The notes under the pieces were generated by a model that was not told where the DNA came from, searched no databases, and saw only the letters and a program-made list of their open reading frames with translations. Both the position numbers and the translations under genes were made by a program. From NCBI GenBank assembly GCA_017461285.1, contig JAFTYS010000078.1:1-39541 (forward strand): 39,541 nt of DNA, given 5' to 3'. The DNA comes from Bacteroidales bacterium (GTDB lineage: Bacteria; Bacteroidota; Bacteroidia; Bacteroidales; UBA932). Of this stretch, positions 7,641-15,991 are shown in pieces; the first letter of the stretch is position 1, and each line of letters begins with the position of its first letter.

Positions 7641-9215
7641 ATGAGAGGTAAAATCAGACTGATGCTCATGGCTCTGGTGATGGCGTCATGCAGCGGTAGA
7701 GGAATCGATTCCGATCCCGGACTGGACAGTCAGTCCGGAAGGAATCTTTCCCATGAAAAGATTGTCTTGGGGGCTCGTCTGGAGAATCCTTACAAGACAG
7801 AGAACATTACCAAGGCTCTTTCTGCCTTGTATCCTACAAAGGCGGACAGGGTTCAGGTCCGCACAACGGACCTTTATGTCAGGTTCCTTCCTGAAGATGA
7901 GCAGCAGCTGGCTCTTCTTGAAGGGCTTCGCCTTACAGACCATCCGTTGGATTACGAGATTCTCCAGGATGGAGACTGGTATCATGATCCTGAGGTCGCT
8001 GATGATAAGATGACATGGCAGTATGCCGTCGTCCCTCATGATTATGTTTTTCCTGAGATCGAATATGAAATCATTGATGAGTGCCATATCTCTGAAAATG
8101 ATTCGGGAACCAGAAGCGGCGATGACATAGACTGGGAGGCTGTAGAACGCCATTCTTATCTTATGACCGGCAATGAAGGATTCCTTATCCCGGACACAAA
8201 GGCAGAGAAGGTCAGCCCTTCGGGAAGAATCACAATAGTCGACGAGAAAGCTGGGGATGGAAAGTCTGCAGGAGTAAAGGGAGTGCGCGTTTCCTGCAAC
8301 TCATTCGTCAAGTTCGCCCATGCATATACGGATGATGAGGGCTATTATAAGATGGATAAGAAGTTCTCTTCAAAACTCCGTTACAGACTCGTCTTTGAGA
8401 ACAGCAAAGGCTTTTCCATAGGCTTCAATATGATTCTAGCCCCAGCCTCGACATCTACATTAGGGCAGGCTGGTCCCGACGGGGTCAATGCCTCCGTTAC
8501 AGACAGGTCAGAAAGCAAGCTCTTCAAGAGATGTGCTGTAAACAATGCGGCCTACGATTACTATTCCCGTTGCGAGGTGTCAGACATGAATCTTGCTCTC
8601 CCTCCAAAAGACCTGCGCATCTGGCTCTTCCATAAACTTCAGTCGAGCAGCAGCATGATGATGCATCATGGAGCGTTCCTGGATATGGATCTCGTCTCAT
8701 CATTTCTTGGGGATTTTGCGCCTCTGGTACAGATATTCCTTCCCGACCTGACCATCGGGGTCAAGGGAAGAGACGATTATGCCTCGATATACTCTGAGGT
8801 CTGTCATGAACTAGCCCATGCCAGTCATTTTTCCAAGGTAGGGACAGGCTACTGGAACAGATACATATTATATGTGATGGGTTCATTCGTTTCCTCCGGG
8901 GGAATGGCATACGGTGATGGCAGCGGAGTGAATGCAGGCTACTGCGAAGTGGGTGAAATGTGGGCTTACTATCTGTCTGCCAGGATGTATCACGACCGCT
9001 ATGGCGGAGATTATCCGCCGTTCGGAACCACATTCTGGTTCTATCCGCAGATCCTGCGTTATGTCGAGGAGAAGGGACTTGAATGCTGGGAGATCTTCTC
9101 TCTGCTTGACGCTTCCGTAAATTCGCGCGAGACCCTCAGGCGTGCCATGATTGCATACTGCCCTGATAAGGCAGACGAGATAGAACTCATATTCAACAGA
9201 TATATGCGGCCATGA
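7641..9215 (+). CDS. Lipoprotein with carboxypeptidase-regulatory-like domain and HExxH metallopeptidase motif
   Basis: I do not recognise a named family. The start at 7641 gives MRGKIRLMLMALVMASC, a clean lipoprotein signal (lipobox MASC); an upstream in-frame ATG at 7551 lies inside the deoC terminator and is rejected. That leaves 524 residues. Residues about 193-260 resemble a carboxypeptidase-regulatory-like beta domain (GVRVSCNS, TDDEGYYKM). The C-terminal half holds EVCHELAHASHF, an HExxH motif (His389-Glu390, His393), followed 40-odd residues later by CEVGEMWAYY (Glu436 or Glu439), the spacing expected of a gluzincin third ligand. It is therefore probably a cell-surface or periplasmic zinc peptidase, but substrate and activity are inference. 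It is the first gene of the fimbrial operon and overlaps the DUF3575 gene by 4 bases. Confidence 0.75.
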   Translation: MRGKIRLMLMALVMASCSGRGIDSDPGLDSQSGRNLSHEKIVLGARLENPYKTENITKALSALYPTKADRVQVRTTDLYVRFLPEDEQQLALLEGLRLTDHPLDYEILQDGDWYHDPEVADDKMTWQYAVVPHDYVFPEIEYEIIDECHISENDSGTRSGDDIDWEAVERHSYLMTGNEGFLIPDTKAEKVSPSGRITIVDEKAGDGKSAGVKGVRVSCNSFVKFAHAYTDDEGYYKMDKKFSSKLRYRLVFENSKGFSIGFNMILAPASTSTLGQAGPDGVNASVTDRSESKLFKRCAVNNAAYDYYSRCEVSDMNLALPPKDLRIWLFHKLQSSSSMMMHHGAFLDMDLVSSFLGDFAPLVQIFLPDLTIGVKGRDDYASIYSEVCHELAHASHFSKVGTGYWNRYILYVMGSFVSSGGMAYGDGSGVNAGYCEVGEMWAYYLSARMYHDRYGGDYPPFGTTFWFYPQILRYVEEKGLECWEIFSLLDASVNSRETLRRAMIAYCPDKADEIELIFNRYMRP

Positions 9216-9775
9216 AAGTGTCTTTGAAAATTATCCTGCTCCTGTGTCTGGCGCTTGCTTGCCGCAGGAGTGATGCCCAGACATTCAGTGTGTCTACAGA
9301 TATTCTGGGATATGCGCGTCTCGGCACAATGAGCCTTGATGCATCCTATGCAGTTGCCCGAAGATGGAGCCTTGTGGCGGGAGCACGCTATAATCCTTTC
9401 ACATTCCGCAAAGGCGATCCTGACAGGCAGTTCCAGAACCGTCAGCAGTCCTACGCGGTCGGAATGAGACTTTGGCCGTGGCATACATGGTCGGGATGGT
9501 GGTTTGCAGGAAAGCTTCGTTATCAGGAGTATAATGAAGGAGGAATCATTTCCAGCAAGACGGAGGAAGGGGACCGCTTCGGTGCCGGTCTGTATGCGGG
9601 CTATACCCATATGCTTACATCACATATAAACCTTGAGTTCGGACTGGGATTGTGGTCGGGTCTGGCGGTATACCGTCAGTATTCATGTCCGGTCTGCGGC
9701 CTTACGCTGTCGTCAGGCAATAAGTTCTTCCTGCGCCCGGATGATGTAATGATATCCCTTGCCTATGTGTTCTGA
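9212..9775 (+). CDS. DUF3575 family protein
   Basis: Exported protein of 187 residues with an N-terminal signal (MKVSLKIILLLCLALACRRSDAQ). Cleavage after DAQ or nearby is more likely than lipidation at Cys17. The rest is rich in alternating aromatic and small residues (ARRWSLVAGARYNPF, WSGWWFAGKLRYQEYNEGG, HINLEFGLGLWSG), the beta-barrel-like pattern of DUF3575. Such proteins occur next to DUF3868 and fimbrial genes in Bacteroides. The likely location is the outer membrane; the role in fimbria assembly or anchoring is inferred from the neighbours. The start overlaps the preceding stop (ATGA). Confidence 0.8.
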   Translation: MKVSLKIILLLCLALACRRSDAQTFSVSTDILGYARLGTMSLDASYAVARRWSLVAGARYNPFTFRKGDPDRQFQNRQQSYAVGMRLWPWHTWSGWWFAGKLRYQEYNEGGIISSKTEEGDRFGAGLYAGYTHMLTSHINLEFGLGLWSGLAVYRQYSCPVCGLTLSSGNKFFLRPDDVMISLAYVF

Positions 9776-11639
9776 AGCGAAACTTGCCTTGGTGCTGGCC
9801 GCTTTCCTGGCCGTATCCTGCTCCACGTCCAGAGTCATGCAGAGGATCCGGTCCGGAGAAGTCCGTATGGATATATCCGTGCCTGATGAAAAACCTCTGG
9901 ACGATGGGGAGGACAAGGACGTGAAGATAGACAGCATAAGGAGCGACCTGTCTGACGGTCCGATAATCATGAATGCGATAAGGGACAGCGAGACCGGGGA
10001 AATGGTGGCCACCGATGTCATCAATGCCTCCACCGTTGTCGCCCGCTTCCGTAATGTCGCTGAAAGGGCCGGCTATGTCTCGATCAGCTTTGACGTGACC
10101 GTCCCTTCCGAGATGTCTTCATCAGACTGGCAGCTGAAGCTTCGCCCTTTCATGAGGATTCAGGAAGATACGGTGGCCCTCGATCCGCTGTATATCACCG
10201 GTGAATGGTATAGGAAGGAACAGTTGAGGGGCTATGAAAGGTATAGGGAATTCCTGGCGTCGATAATCACGGATACGACGGATCTGGTCAGGATCGGCCA
10301 GCTGGAGATATTCCTGCAGAGACATTATCCGGAGACCTACGCCATGAAGAACGACACCTCTCTGATATCGGATCCGGTAGCACGGAATCTCTTCGGAGTG
10401 ACCCAGGCAGATGCCTTGAGACATTATTCAAGACATGCGAGGATATATTTCAACGAACGTCGCAAGGCAAGAAGGGAACTGATGTACGAAAGATATGTGA
10501 AGGATCCCATCCTTACCGAAGGCATACGTCTGGATACTGTCCTGACTGCCTCGGATGGAGATTTCATCTACAGGTACAGGCATACCTTCAGGAGCCGTCC
10601 GGGATTGAAGAAAGTTATGATAAACCTGAAAGGGGAGATGTACGAAGCCGGGGAATGCCTGCAGGAACTGCCATTCCCCGAGGAACTTACCTTCTATATC
10701 AGCTCTCTGTCATCCTTGGCGGATCATACTCCGAAATACAGGATGATCGTTCTGGAAAGGAATGTGTACGACAACACAAAGGCATTGATAGACTTTGCTA
10801 AAGGAAGCCATGTCATTGATACCGCATTGGCTGATAATGCCTCTGAACTTGCCAGAGTCGTGAAATGTATGGATGATGTCTTTTCAAGGCAGGAGTATGT
10901 GCTTGATTCGCTTATCGTGAAGGCATCATGCTCTCCGGAAGGATCATATGCCCACAATTCCCGCCTTGCAGCCGCCCGCTCGGAGTCCATAAGGCAACAC
11001 ATATGGGAATACATACCGGAGCAGTGGCGCGACAGTGTAAGGACGTCGCATGTTCCTGAGAACTGGGAACAGTTCAGGCTTATTGTAGCAAACGATTCGA
11101 TCCTTGAAGAGCCGGTGAGGAAGAAGGTGCTTCAGCTTACCGATGATCTCGGACGCCCTGATGAAGTGGAGAGAAGGCTTTCGGAGATGCCTCAGTATCG
11201 CTATCTGAGGGAGACGATTTATCCCCAGCTGCGCAGCGTCAGCTTCGATTTCCATCTCCATCGTGCAGGAATGCAGAAAGATACCGTGCATACTACGGAA
11301 CTGGATACGGTGTATATGGCAGGGTTAGATGCCTTAAGAGACCTGGATTATAAGAAGGCGGTGGAACTCCTCAGGCCATATCGTGATTATAATACAGCGC
11401 TGGCATATATGTCAGCGGATTATAACCATTCCGCATTGGATGTGCTGGAAGGACTTGATGACAAGGATGCGAAAGTGTGCTACATGAAAGCCTTGATATT
11501 GTCCCGGCTTGGGGTCAGTGACGAGGCCATGAAATACTTTGAACTGAGTCTTGCCTATGACCCATATCTTGAATACAGAGCAAATCTGGATCCGGAAATG
11601 TCCGGACTGATCAATAAATACAAACTTATAAACCATTAA
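9765..11639 (+). CDS. DUF3868-like lipoprotein with OmpA-like and TPR-like C-terminus
   Basis: Envelope lipoprotein of 624 residues. The ATG at 9765 gives MCSEAKLALVLAAFLAVSC with lipobox LAVSC; an in-frame TTG two codons upstream adds nothing. The region after the signal (VVARFRNVAERAGYVSISFDVTV, then LKLRPFMRIQEDTVALDPLYITG) fits DUF3868. About residues 380-420 (VKASCSPEGSYAHNSRLAAARSESIRQHI) resemble the OmpA C-terminal peptidoglycan-binding motif with conserved Asn and Arg. The last 110 residues contain TPR-like helices (ALRDLDYKKAVELL, KALILSRLGVSDEAMKYFELSL). It overlaps the end of the DUF3575 gene by 11 bases. It may anchor the fimbrial apparatus to peptidoglycan; that is inference from domains and position. 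Confidence 0.78.
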   Translation: MCSEAKLALVLAAFLAVSCSTSRVMQRIRSGEVRMDISVPDEKPLDDGEDKDVKIDSIRSDLSDGPIIMNAIRDSETGEMVATDVINASTVVARFRNVAERAGYVSISFDVTVPSEMSSSDWQLKLRPFMRIQEDTVALDPLYITGEWYRKEQLRGYERYREFLASIITDTTDLVRIGQLEIFLQRHYPETYAMKNDTSLISDPVARNLFGVTQADALRHYSRHARIYFNERRKARRELMYERYVKDPILTEGIRLDTVLTASDGDFIYRYRHTFRSRPGLKKVMINLKGEMYEAGECLQELPFPEELTFYISSLSSLADHTPKYRMIVLERNVYDNTKALIDFAKGSHVIDTALADNASELARVVKCMDDVFSRQEYVLDSLIVKASCSPEGSYAHNSRLAAARSESIRQHIWEYIPEQWRDSVRTSHVPENWEQFRLIVANDSILEEPVRKKVLQLTDDLGRPDEVERRLSEMPQYRYLRETIYPQLRSVSFDFHLHRAGMQKDTVHTTELDTVYMAGLDALRDLDYKKAVELLRPYRDYNTALAYMSADYNHSALDVLEGLDDKDAKVCYMKALILSRLGVSDEAMKYFELSLAYDPYLEYRANLDPEMSGLINKYKLINH

Positions 11640-11652
11640 AAACAAAACAGTT

Positions 11653-12648
11653 ATGAAGAGAAAGATTTTTAGTGCTGCAATGCTTGCACTGGTGTTGGTT
11701 TCATGTGAGAAGAAGGAGTCGGTTCCTGTTGATGATGCAAGGGAGACTGTTCCGTTGGAAATCAGGCTTGTTTCCGAAGAGACAAAGGCGCTTGGTGAAG
11801 GTGGTGCCGAAGAGAAGACCGTCTCGAACTATCAGGTACTTATCTATGATATGTCCAGCAGGATGCTTGAGGCTTATGCGACTCCCGATCCTTCTGCCGT
11901 CAGTGTGAGTATGGAGTGTACTACAGGACCGAAGGAAGTGGTTGTGCTCGCCAATGCACCTGACGTGAAAGAAATAGTCTCATATGACACGTTCCTGAAG
12001 ACAAAGTCACGCCTTGCTGACAACAGCATCGGCGACCTTGTGATGGAAGGCAGTGCATCACCGAACCTCACTGCTGCCGGAGGAACTGTCAATGTGGACA
12101 TAAGGAGAGTCGTTTCAAAGGTCGTGCTGAATGGGATTACAGTAGATTTCGAGCTGGATGCATATGACAATATGGATTTTGTTCTCAATAAGGTATACCT
12201 CACAAATGTCGCGGGAGACAAGAGTTATCTGGCTGAGGACGCCGATCCTGCCAGCTGGTACAATCAGCTGGTGAGGACTTCCGCTCCTGAGGTGGATGCG
12301 ATGATATACGAAGATCTGGGAAACCTGAACATAAAGACTACCAGGGAGTATAAGAAGCAGCATCATTTATATTGCTATCCTAATCCTCATACAACGGATA
12401 CATTTGCTTCGGATGTATGGAGCCCTCGTCCTACCCGTCTTGTGGTTGAAGCCACTTTGGGCAATGTCCAGTATTACTATCCTGTATCCTTGCCGGAACT
12501 TAAACAGAACACAAGATATTATGTGTCGCTTCATATCATCCGCCCGGGAGCGACCAGTCCTGAGCAGGATATGGACAAGTATGCCGTTTCGTTCAAGATA
12601 ACCATTGAGGAATGGAAAGGACCGGAAAACGTTACAGAAACCATCTGA
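11653..12648 (+). CDS. FimA/Mfa1-like fimbrial subunit (fimbrillin) lipoprotein
   Basis: Probable major fimbrial subunit of the type V (FimA/Mfa1) class. It has a lipoprotein signal with lipobox LVSC (Cys18) and an N-terminal domain with the hallmarks of fimbrillins: ETKALGEGGAEEKTVSNYQVLIYD, KEVVVLANAP, and NLTAAGGTVNVDIRRVVSKVVLNGI. In this class the lipidated precursor crosses to the outer membrane and a protease removes the N-terminal strand, so that a C-terminal donor strand of another subunit can fill the groove. Candidate Arg sites are Arg30 and Arg38. The C-terminus (RYYVSLHIIRPGATSPE...ITIEEW) fits a donor-strand end. At 331 residues it is of normal size. It follows the DUF3868 gene by 13 bases. 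Confidence 0.85.
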   Translation: MKRKIFSAAMLALVLVSCEKKESVPVDDARETVPLEIRLVSEETKALGEGGAEEKTVSNYQVLIYDMSSRMLEAYATPDPSAVSVSMECTTGPKEVVVLANAPDVKEIVSYDTFLKTKSRLADNSIGDLVMEGSASPNLTAAGGTVNVDIRRVVSKVVLNGITVDFELDAYDNMDFVLNKVYLTNVAGDKSYLAEDADPASWYNQLVRTSAPEVDAMIYEDLGNLNIKTTREYKKQHHLYCYPNPHTTDTFASDVWSPRPTRLVVEATLGNVQYYYPVSLPELKQNTRYYVSLHIIRPGATSPEQDMDKYAVSFKITIEEWKGPENVTETI

Positions 12649-13412
12649 TGGGGCTTGTCCTGCTGGGCGGACTGATCCTGCAGACGGCATGTTCTGTAAA
12701 GGAAGACAGGATCCCTTGTCCATGTCTTCTGCATCTGGATTTCGTCTGCCCGGAAACGGAAGATATGGGGCTTGTCGGACTCAAGGTCACATCGCTGAAC
12801 GGATTCGTGTGGAGAGATACTGTGGATGTGTCCGGAGGATGGAACGGGTATTCTGTACCCGTTCCCCAATCCTCCCTGCACGTCAGTGCATGGGCTGGAG
12901 ACGACGGGCTGGTTTCTGAATCAGGGCTGGTGATTCCATACGGAGATGACTGCCCTAAGGTGTTCATGCATGATTCGGACATCAGGATCAATGGCGAATA
13001 CTGCCACGAGACCGTTACGTTGAGAAAGAATCATTGTGTGCTGACTCTGGTTACTGAGGGCGAAGAGAAGCTCTCGTCCGTCCTGCGTCTTAAAGGAAAT
13101 GTGGCTGGCTATGATGCCTGGGGAGTCCCTCTGAACGGTGACTTCAGCTTTGTGCTTGAAGAGGGAGGTCTTGAGGATGGGTATCTGGCTGTACTTCCGA
13201 GGCAGAACGACGCATCGCTCATGCTGGAAGCGGATGATGGTAAAGGGAATAATGTGGCTTTTGCTATAGGACAGTATATCGTATCCAGCGGATATGACTG
13301 GACAGCCCCAGATCTGGATGACATCCGTGTTACTCTGGATTATGCTTTGACAGAAATCAGGGTCGTCATAGGTGCTTGGGAAAGTGTATACGGATATGAT
13401 GTGGAGATTTGA
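12612..13412 (+). CDS. FimB/Mfa2-like fimbrial anchor lipoprotein
   Basis: Fimbrial accessory lipoprotein of the FimB/Mfa2 type, thought to anchor or cap the fimbria at the outer membrane. After the signal peptide comes ACSVKEDRIPCPCLLHLDF, the typical start of this family with its CPC motif, then two beta-sandwich-like halves. Start choice: the ATG at 12612 supplies a basic n-region (MERTGKRYRN) before the hydrophobic core and lipobox TAC (Cys27). The later ATG at 12648, which overlaps the preceding TGA, would leave a signal without any positive charge. The longer start overlaps the fimbrillin gene by 37 bases. This is the last gene of the operon; no tip-subunit gene of the Mfa3-5 kind follows. 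Confidence 0.82.
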   Translation: MERTGKRYRNHLMGLVLLGGLILQTACSVKEDRIPCPCLLHLDFVCPETEDMGLVGLKVTSLNGFVWRDTVDVSGGWNGYSVPVPQSSLHVSAWAGDDGLVSESGLVIPYGDDCPKVFMHDSDIRINGEYCHETVTLRKNHCVLTLVTEGEEKLSSVLRLKGNVAGYDAWGVPLNGDFSFVLEEGGLEDGYLAVLPRQNDASLMLEADDGKGNNVAFAIGQYIVSSGYDWTAPDLDDIRVTLDYALTEIRVVIGAWESVYGYDVEI

Positions 13413-13428
13413 CAATTAGGAATAAAAA

Positions 13429-13461
13429 TTGTTCGGATTTCAAAAACATTTTATATCTTTG
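13429..13461 (+). promoter_or_regulatory. Promoter of tRNA-Leu
   Basis: -7 box TATCTTTG at 13454-13461, a perfect TAnnTTTG match, with TTG at 13429-13431 as a candidate -33 element. The -7 box ends 15 bases before the tRNA. Confidence 0.75.
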
Positions 13462-13476
13462 CATCCACTTTCTGAC

Positions 13477-13557
13477 GCGGATGTGGTGAAATGGTAGACA
13501 CGCTCGTTTCAGGTGCGAGTGCTTCACGGCGTGTAGGTTCGACTCCTATCATCCGCA
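13477..13557 (+). tRNA. tRNA-Leu (CAG)
   Basis: Acceptor stem GCGGATG pairs with CATCCGC at the 3' end, with discriminator A. The anticodon arm is CTCGT-TTCAGGT-GCGAG, giving anticodon CAG. A variable arm and the T arm (TAGGTTCGACTCCTA) are present, as expected for a class II tRNA. CCA is not encoded. The gene has its own promoter upstream and a terminator downstream. Confidence 0.95.
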
Positions 13558-13561
13558 CTGC

Positions 13562-13590
13562 AAAAAGCTCAGCTTCGGCTGGGCTTTTTT
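13562..13590 (+). terminator. Intrinsic terminator after tRNA-Leu
   Basis: AAAAAGCTCAGC (13562-13573) pairs with GCTGGGCTTTTT (from 13578) around a TTCG tetraloop, followed by T residues. One G-T pair is present in the stem. Confidence 0.88.
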
Positions 13591-13610
13591 CGTTTCTTCC
13601 AGAAAATGCC

Positions 13611-13618
13611 TATATTTA
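13611..13618 (+). promoter_or_regulatory. Possible -7 box for the GH3 gene
   Basis: TATATTTA matches TAnnTTTG at seven of eight positions. It lies 28 bases before the ATG at 13646 and after the tRNA-Leu terminator. Confidence 0.4.
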
Positions 13619-13645
13619 CAGATCGGCAATGCTAAACAGTGATTT

Positions 13646-15985
13646 ATGATGTTCAACTTTATTAAGAAAGTGTCAGTACTTGGAAGCACGTTGCTTCTGG
13701 CTGGCTGTAATTCGGTGGATATGGAAAAGTATGTGGATGAACTTTATGACAGGATGTCCCAGGAAGAGTGTATAGCACAGCTCAGGAGCGGATACATGGA
13801 CGAACTGTTTGATGAGGATGGAAATCTTGATGTTTCCAGATGCGAGGAACTGATTCCGGACGGCATCGGACATTTCTCTCAGTATGCCAGCCAGAAGACC
13901 ATGGATCCTAATGTCCTTCGTGACCGCGTGGCAGCAGTCCAGGAATGGCTTATGGAGAATACGCCGAACGGAATACCTGCCCTTTTCCATGAGGAAGTGC
14001 TCAGCGGAATCAACACAAGCGGCTCGACAATCTATCCTCAGCAGATCGGCCAGGCATGTTCGTTCAATCCGGAACTTGCCGAGCTGAAGACTTTGCAGAC
14101 AGGTCTCGCCATGCGTAAGATGGGAGGAGTTCTGTCATTGTCTCCGATGGTGGATGTATGCAGGGTTCCGAGCTTCAACCGTCTTGAGGAATCTTATGGT
14201 GAAGATGCTTATCTGTCTGCGGTTATGGGAACTGCATTCGCCAGAGGCCTGCAGCAGGATGACCTTGCAAAGGGTGTGGGAACATGCACGAAGCATTACC
14301 TCGGATATGGCGGAGGCGGAGATGCTGGCGAGAAGGAGATGATTGAGGAGATCCTCCTGCCGCATGAAGCCATGATCCGTCTGACCGGCAGCAAGGTGGT
14401 GATGCCGGGATATCATGCAGTTCATGGAAAGAACTGTGTGGAGAACGAATACATCCTCCAGGAGATTCTGAGGGATTATGTAGGATTCGACGGAATGGTC
14501 GTAAGCGATTATACTGCGATAGACCAGATTCCTGGTCTGGATACGCCGGTGCAGAAGGCGGCTGCCGCCATCAATGCCGGCAATGACGTGGATTTCCCTA
14601 CGGGATCCAATTACAAGTATCTTCAGGAAGCGATCGATCAGGGACTTGTCTCTCCGGAGACTTTCGAACGTGCCGTAAAGAATGTTCTGCGTCATAAGTT
14701 CCGTGCCGGCCTTTTTGATGAAAAGCCATATCTTTACAGCAGCGAATATATCGTCCTCGACACTCCGGCGGAGCGCCAGACTGCATATGATATAGCTTCC
14801 CAGTCCGTCGTGCTTCTTGAAAACAACGGCATACTACCCCTGAAGGAACCGGCAAAAGTTTTCCTTACAGGTCCAAATGCAAACAGCATGTGGGCAATGT
14901 GCGGAGACTATTCTTATCCTGCGATGTCATATTTCTGGAAGCATTTCACGGAAGGACTGGACAATCCTCATGTCATAGGTCTGCTGGAAGGAATGCGCGG
15001 ACGCAGACCGGACGGATTTGAAATCACATATTCGCGCGGCTGCGACTGGACAGAAGAAATCGAGACGAAGTATTCGCAGGTGGGCGACGAACGTGCATGG
15101 GAGTATTCGCTTCTCCATCGCAAGGTCGATTCAGGTGAGACTGCCGATAAGGAAGAAGCACTGGCTCTCGCAAAGGAAAGCGATGTCATCGTCGCTGCTG
15201 TCGGCGAGAATGTCATGCTCTGCGGCGAGAACCGTGACCGTCAGGGACTGCGCCTTCCCGGCAGGCAGGAAGAATATGTCGAGGAACTCATAGCTACAGG
15301 CAAGCCGGTGATCCTGGTGGTCTTCGGTGGACGTGCGCAGGTTATATCTGGTCTTGCAGAGCGTTGTGCGGCTGTAATCCAGGCATGGTATCCGGGAGAG
15401 GAAGGCGGAAATGCCGTGGCGGACATCCTCTATGGCAACATATCTCCTTCTGCAAAGTTGTCTGTCAGCTATCCGAATGAGGAAGTCTATGAAGCCATGT
15501 GCTATAACTATTCTGCTGAGAAGGATCCGCGCGTGCAGTGGCCTTTCGGATATGGATTGAGCTATACCACATTCGGTTATGATGATCTTGATATGGATGC
15601 TAATGGTTCTACATCTGACAAGTTTGTCTCGCTTTCTTTCAAGGTGACGAACACCGGCTCTGCAGCAGCAGATGAGATCGTCCAGATTTATGTCTCTCCG
15701 ACGGAAGACGGCCAGAACATCCGTCCGATCCAGCTGCAGGGCTTTGCCCGTGTCTCTCTAGAGCCGGGACAGACCAAGAAGGTCAAGGCGAAGCTTTATA
15801 CCGAGCAGTTCGGATATTATACCAATGATGGCGTGCGTCAGTGGAATATAGCCCCTGGTACATATGAAGTCAAGGTGGGAGCTTCTTCTGAGGACATCAG
15901 GCTCTCTGGCAGGATCGTTCTGAAAGGAAAGCATGTGACCAAGCCGTTGAGGGAGTATTATATTTCGGAAGTAACTGTAAAGTAG
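13646..15985 (+). CDS. Glycoside hydrolase family 3 lipoprotein (beta-glucosidase/xylosidase type)
   Basis: Exo-acting glycosidase, probably on the cell surface or in the periplasm. The signal peptide ends in lipobox LLAGC (Cys21). The GH3 N-terminal barrel shows KHYLGYGGGG and the nucleophile in GMVVSDYTAI (Asp288). The GH3 C-terminal domain includes VLLENNGILPLK and GENRDRQGLRLPGRQEEYV. A C-terminal fibronectin III-like domain begins near SLSFKVTNTGSAAADEIVQIYVSP. The total of 779 residues is typical of three-domain GH3 enzymes. The substrate (glucoside, xyloside or other) cannot be told from motifs, and no SusC/SusD pair or other polysaccharide-utilisation gene is nearby. A 2-hydroxyacid dehydrogenase gene follows after 6 bases. 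Confidence 0.93.
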   Translation: MMFNFIKKVSVLGSTLLLAGCNSVDMEKYVDELYDRMSQEECIAQLRSGYMDELFDEDGNLDVSRCEELIPDGIGHFSQYASQKTMDPNVLRDRVAAVQEWLMENTPNGIPALFHEEVLSGINTSGSTIYPQQIGQACSFNPELAELKTLQTGLAMRKMGGVLSLSPMVDVCRVPSFNRLEESYGEDAYLSAVMGTAFARGLQQDDLAKGVGTCTKHYLGYGGGGDAGEKEMIEEILLPHEAMIRLTGSKVVMPGYHAVHGKNCVENEYILQEILRDYVGFDGMVVSDYTAIDQIPGLDTPVQKAAAAINAGNDVDFPTGSNYKYLQEAIDQGLVSPETFERAVKNVLRHKFRAGLFDEKPYLYSSEYIVLDTPAERQTAYDIASQSVVLLENNGILPLKEPAKVFLTGPNANSMWAMCGDYSYPAMSYFWKHFTEGLDNPHVIGLLEGMRGRRPDGFEITYSRGCDWTEEIETKYSQVGDERAWEYSLLHRKVDSGETADKEEALALAKESDVIVAAVGENVMLCGENRDRQGLRLPGRQEEYVEELIATGKPVILVVFGGRAQVISGLAERCAAVIQAWYPGEEGGNAVADILYGNISPSAKLSVSYPNEEVYEAMCYNYSAEKDPRVQWPFGYGLSYTTFGYDDLDMDANGSTSDKFVSLSFKVTNTGSAAADEIVQIYVSPTEDGQNIRPIQLQGFARVSLEPGQTKKVKAKLYTEQFGYYTNDGVRQWNIAPGTYEVKVGASSEDIRLSGRIVLKGKHVTKPLREYYISEVTVK

Positions 15986-15991
15986 GGATAT

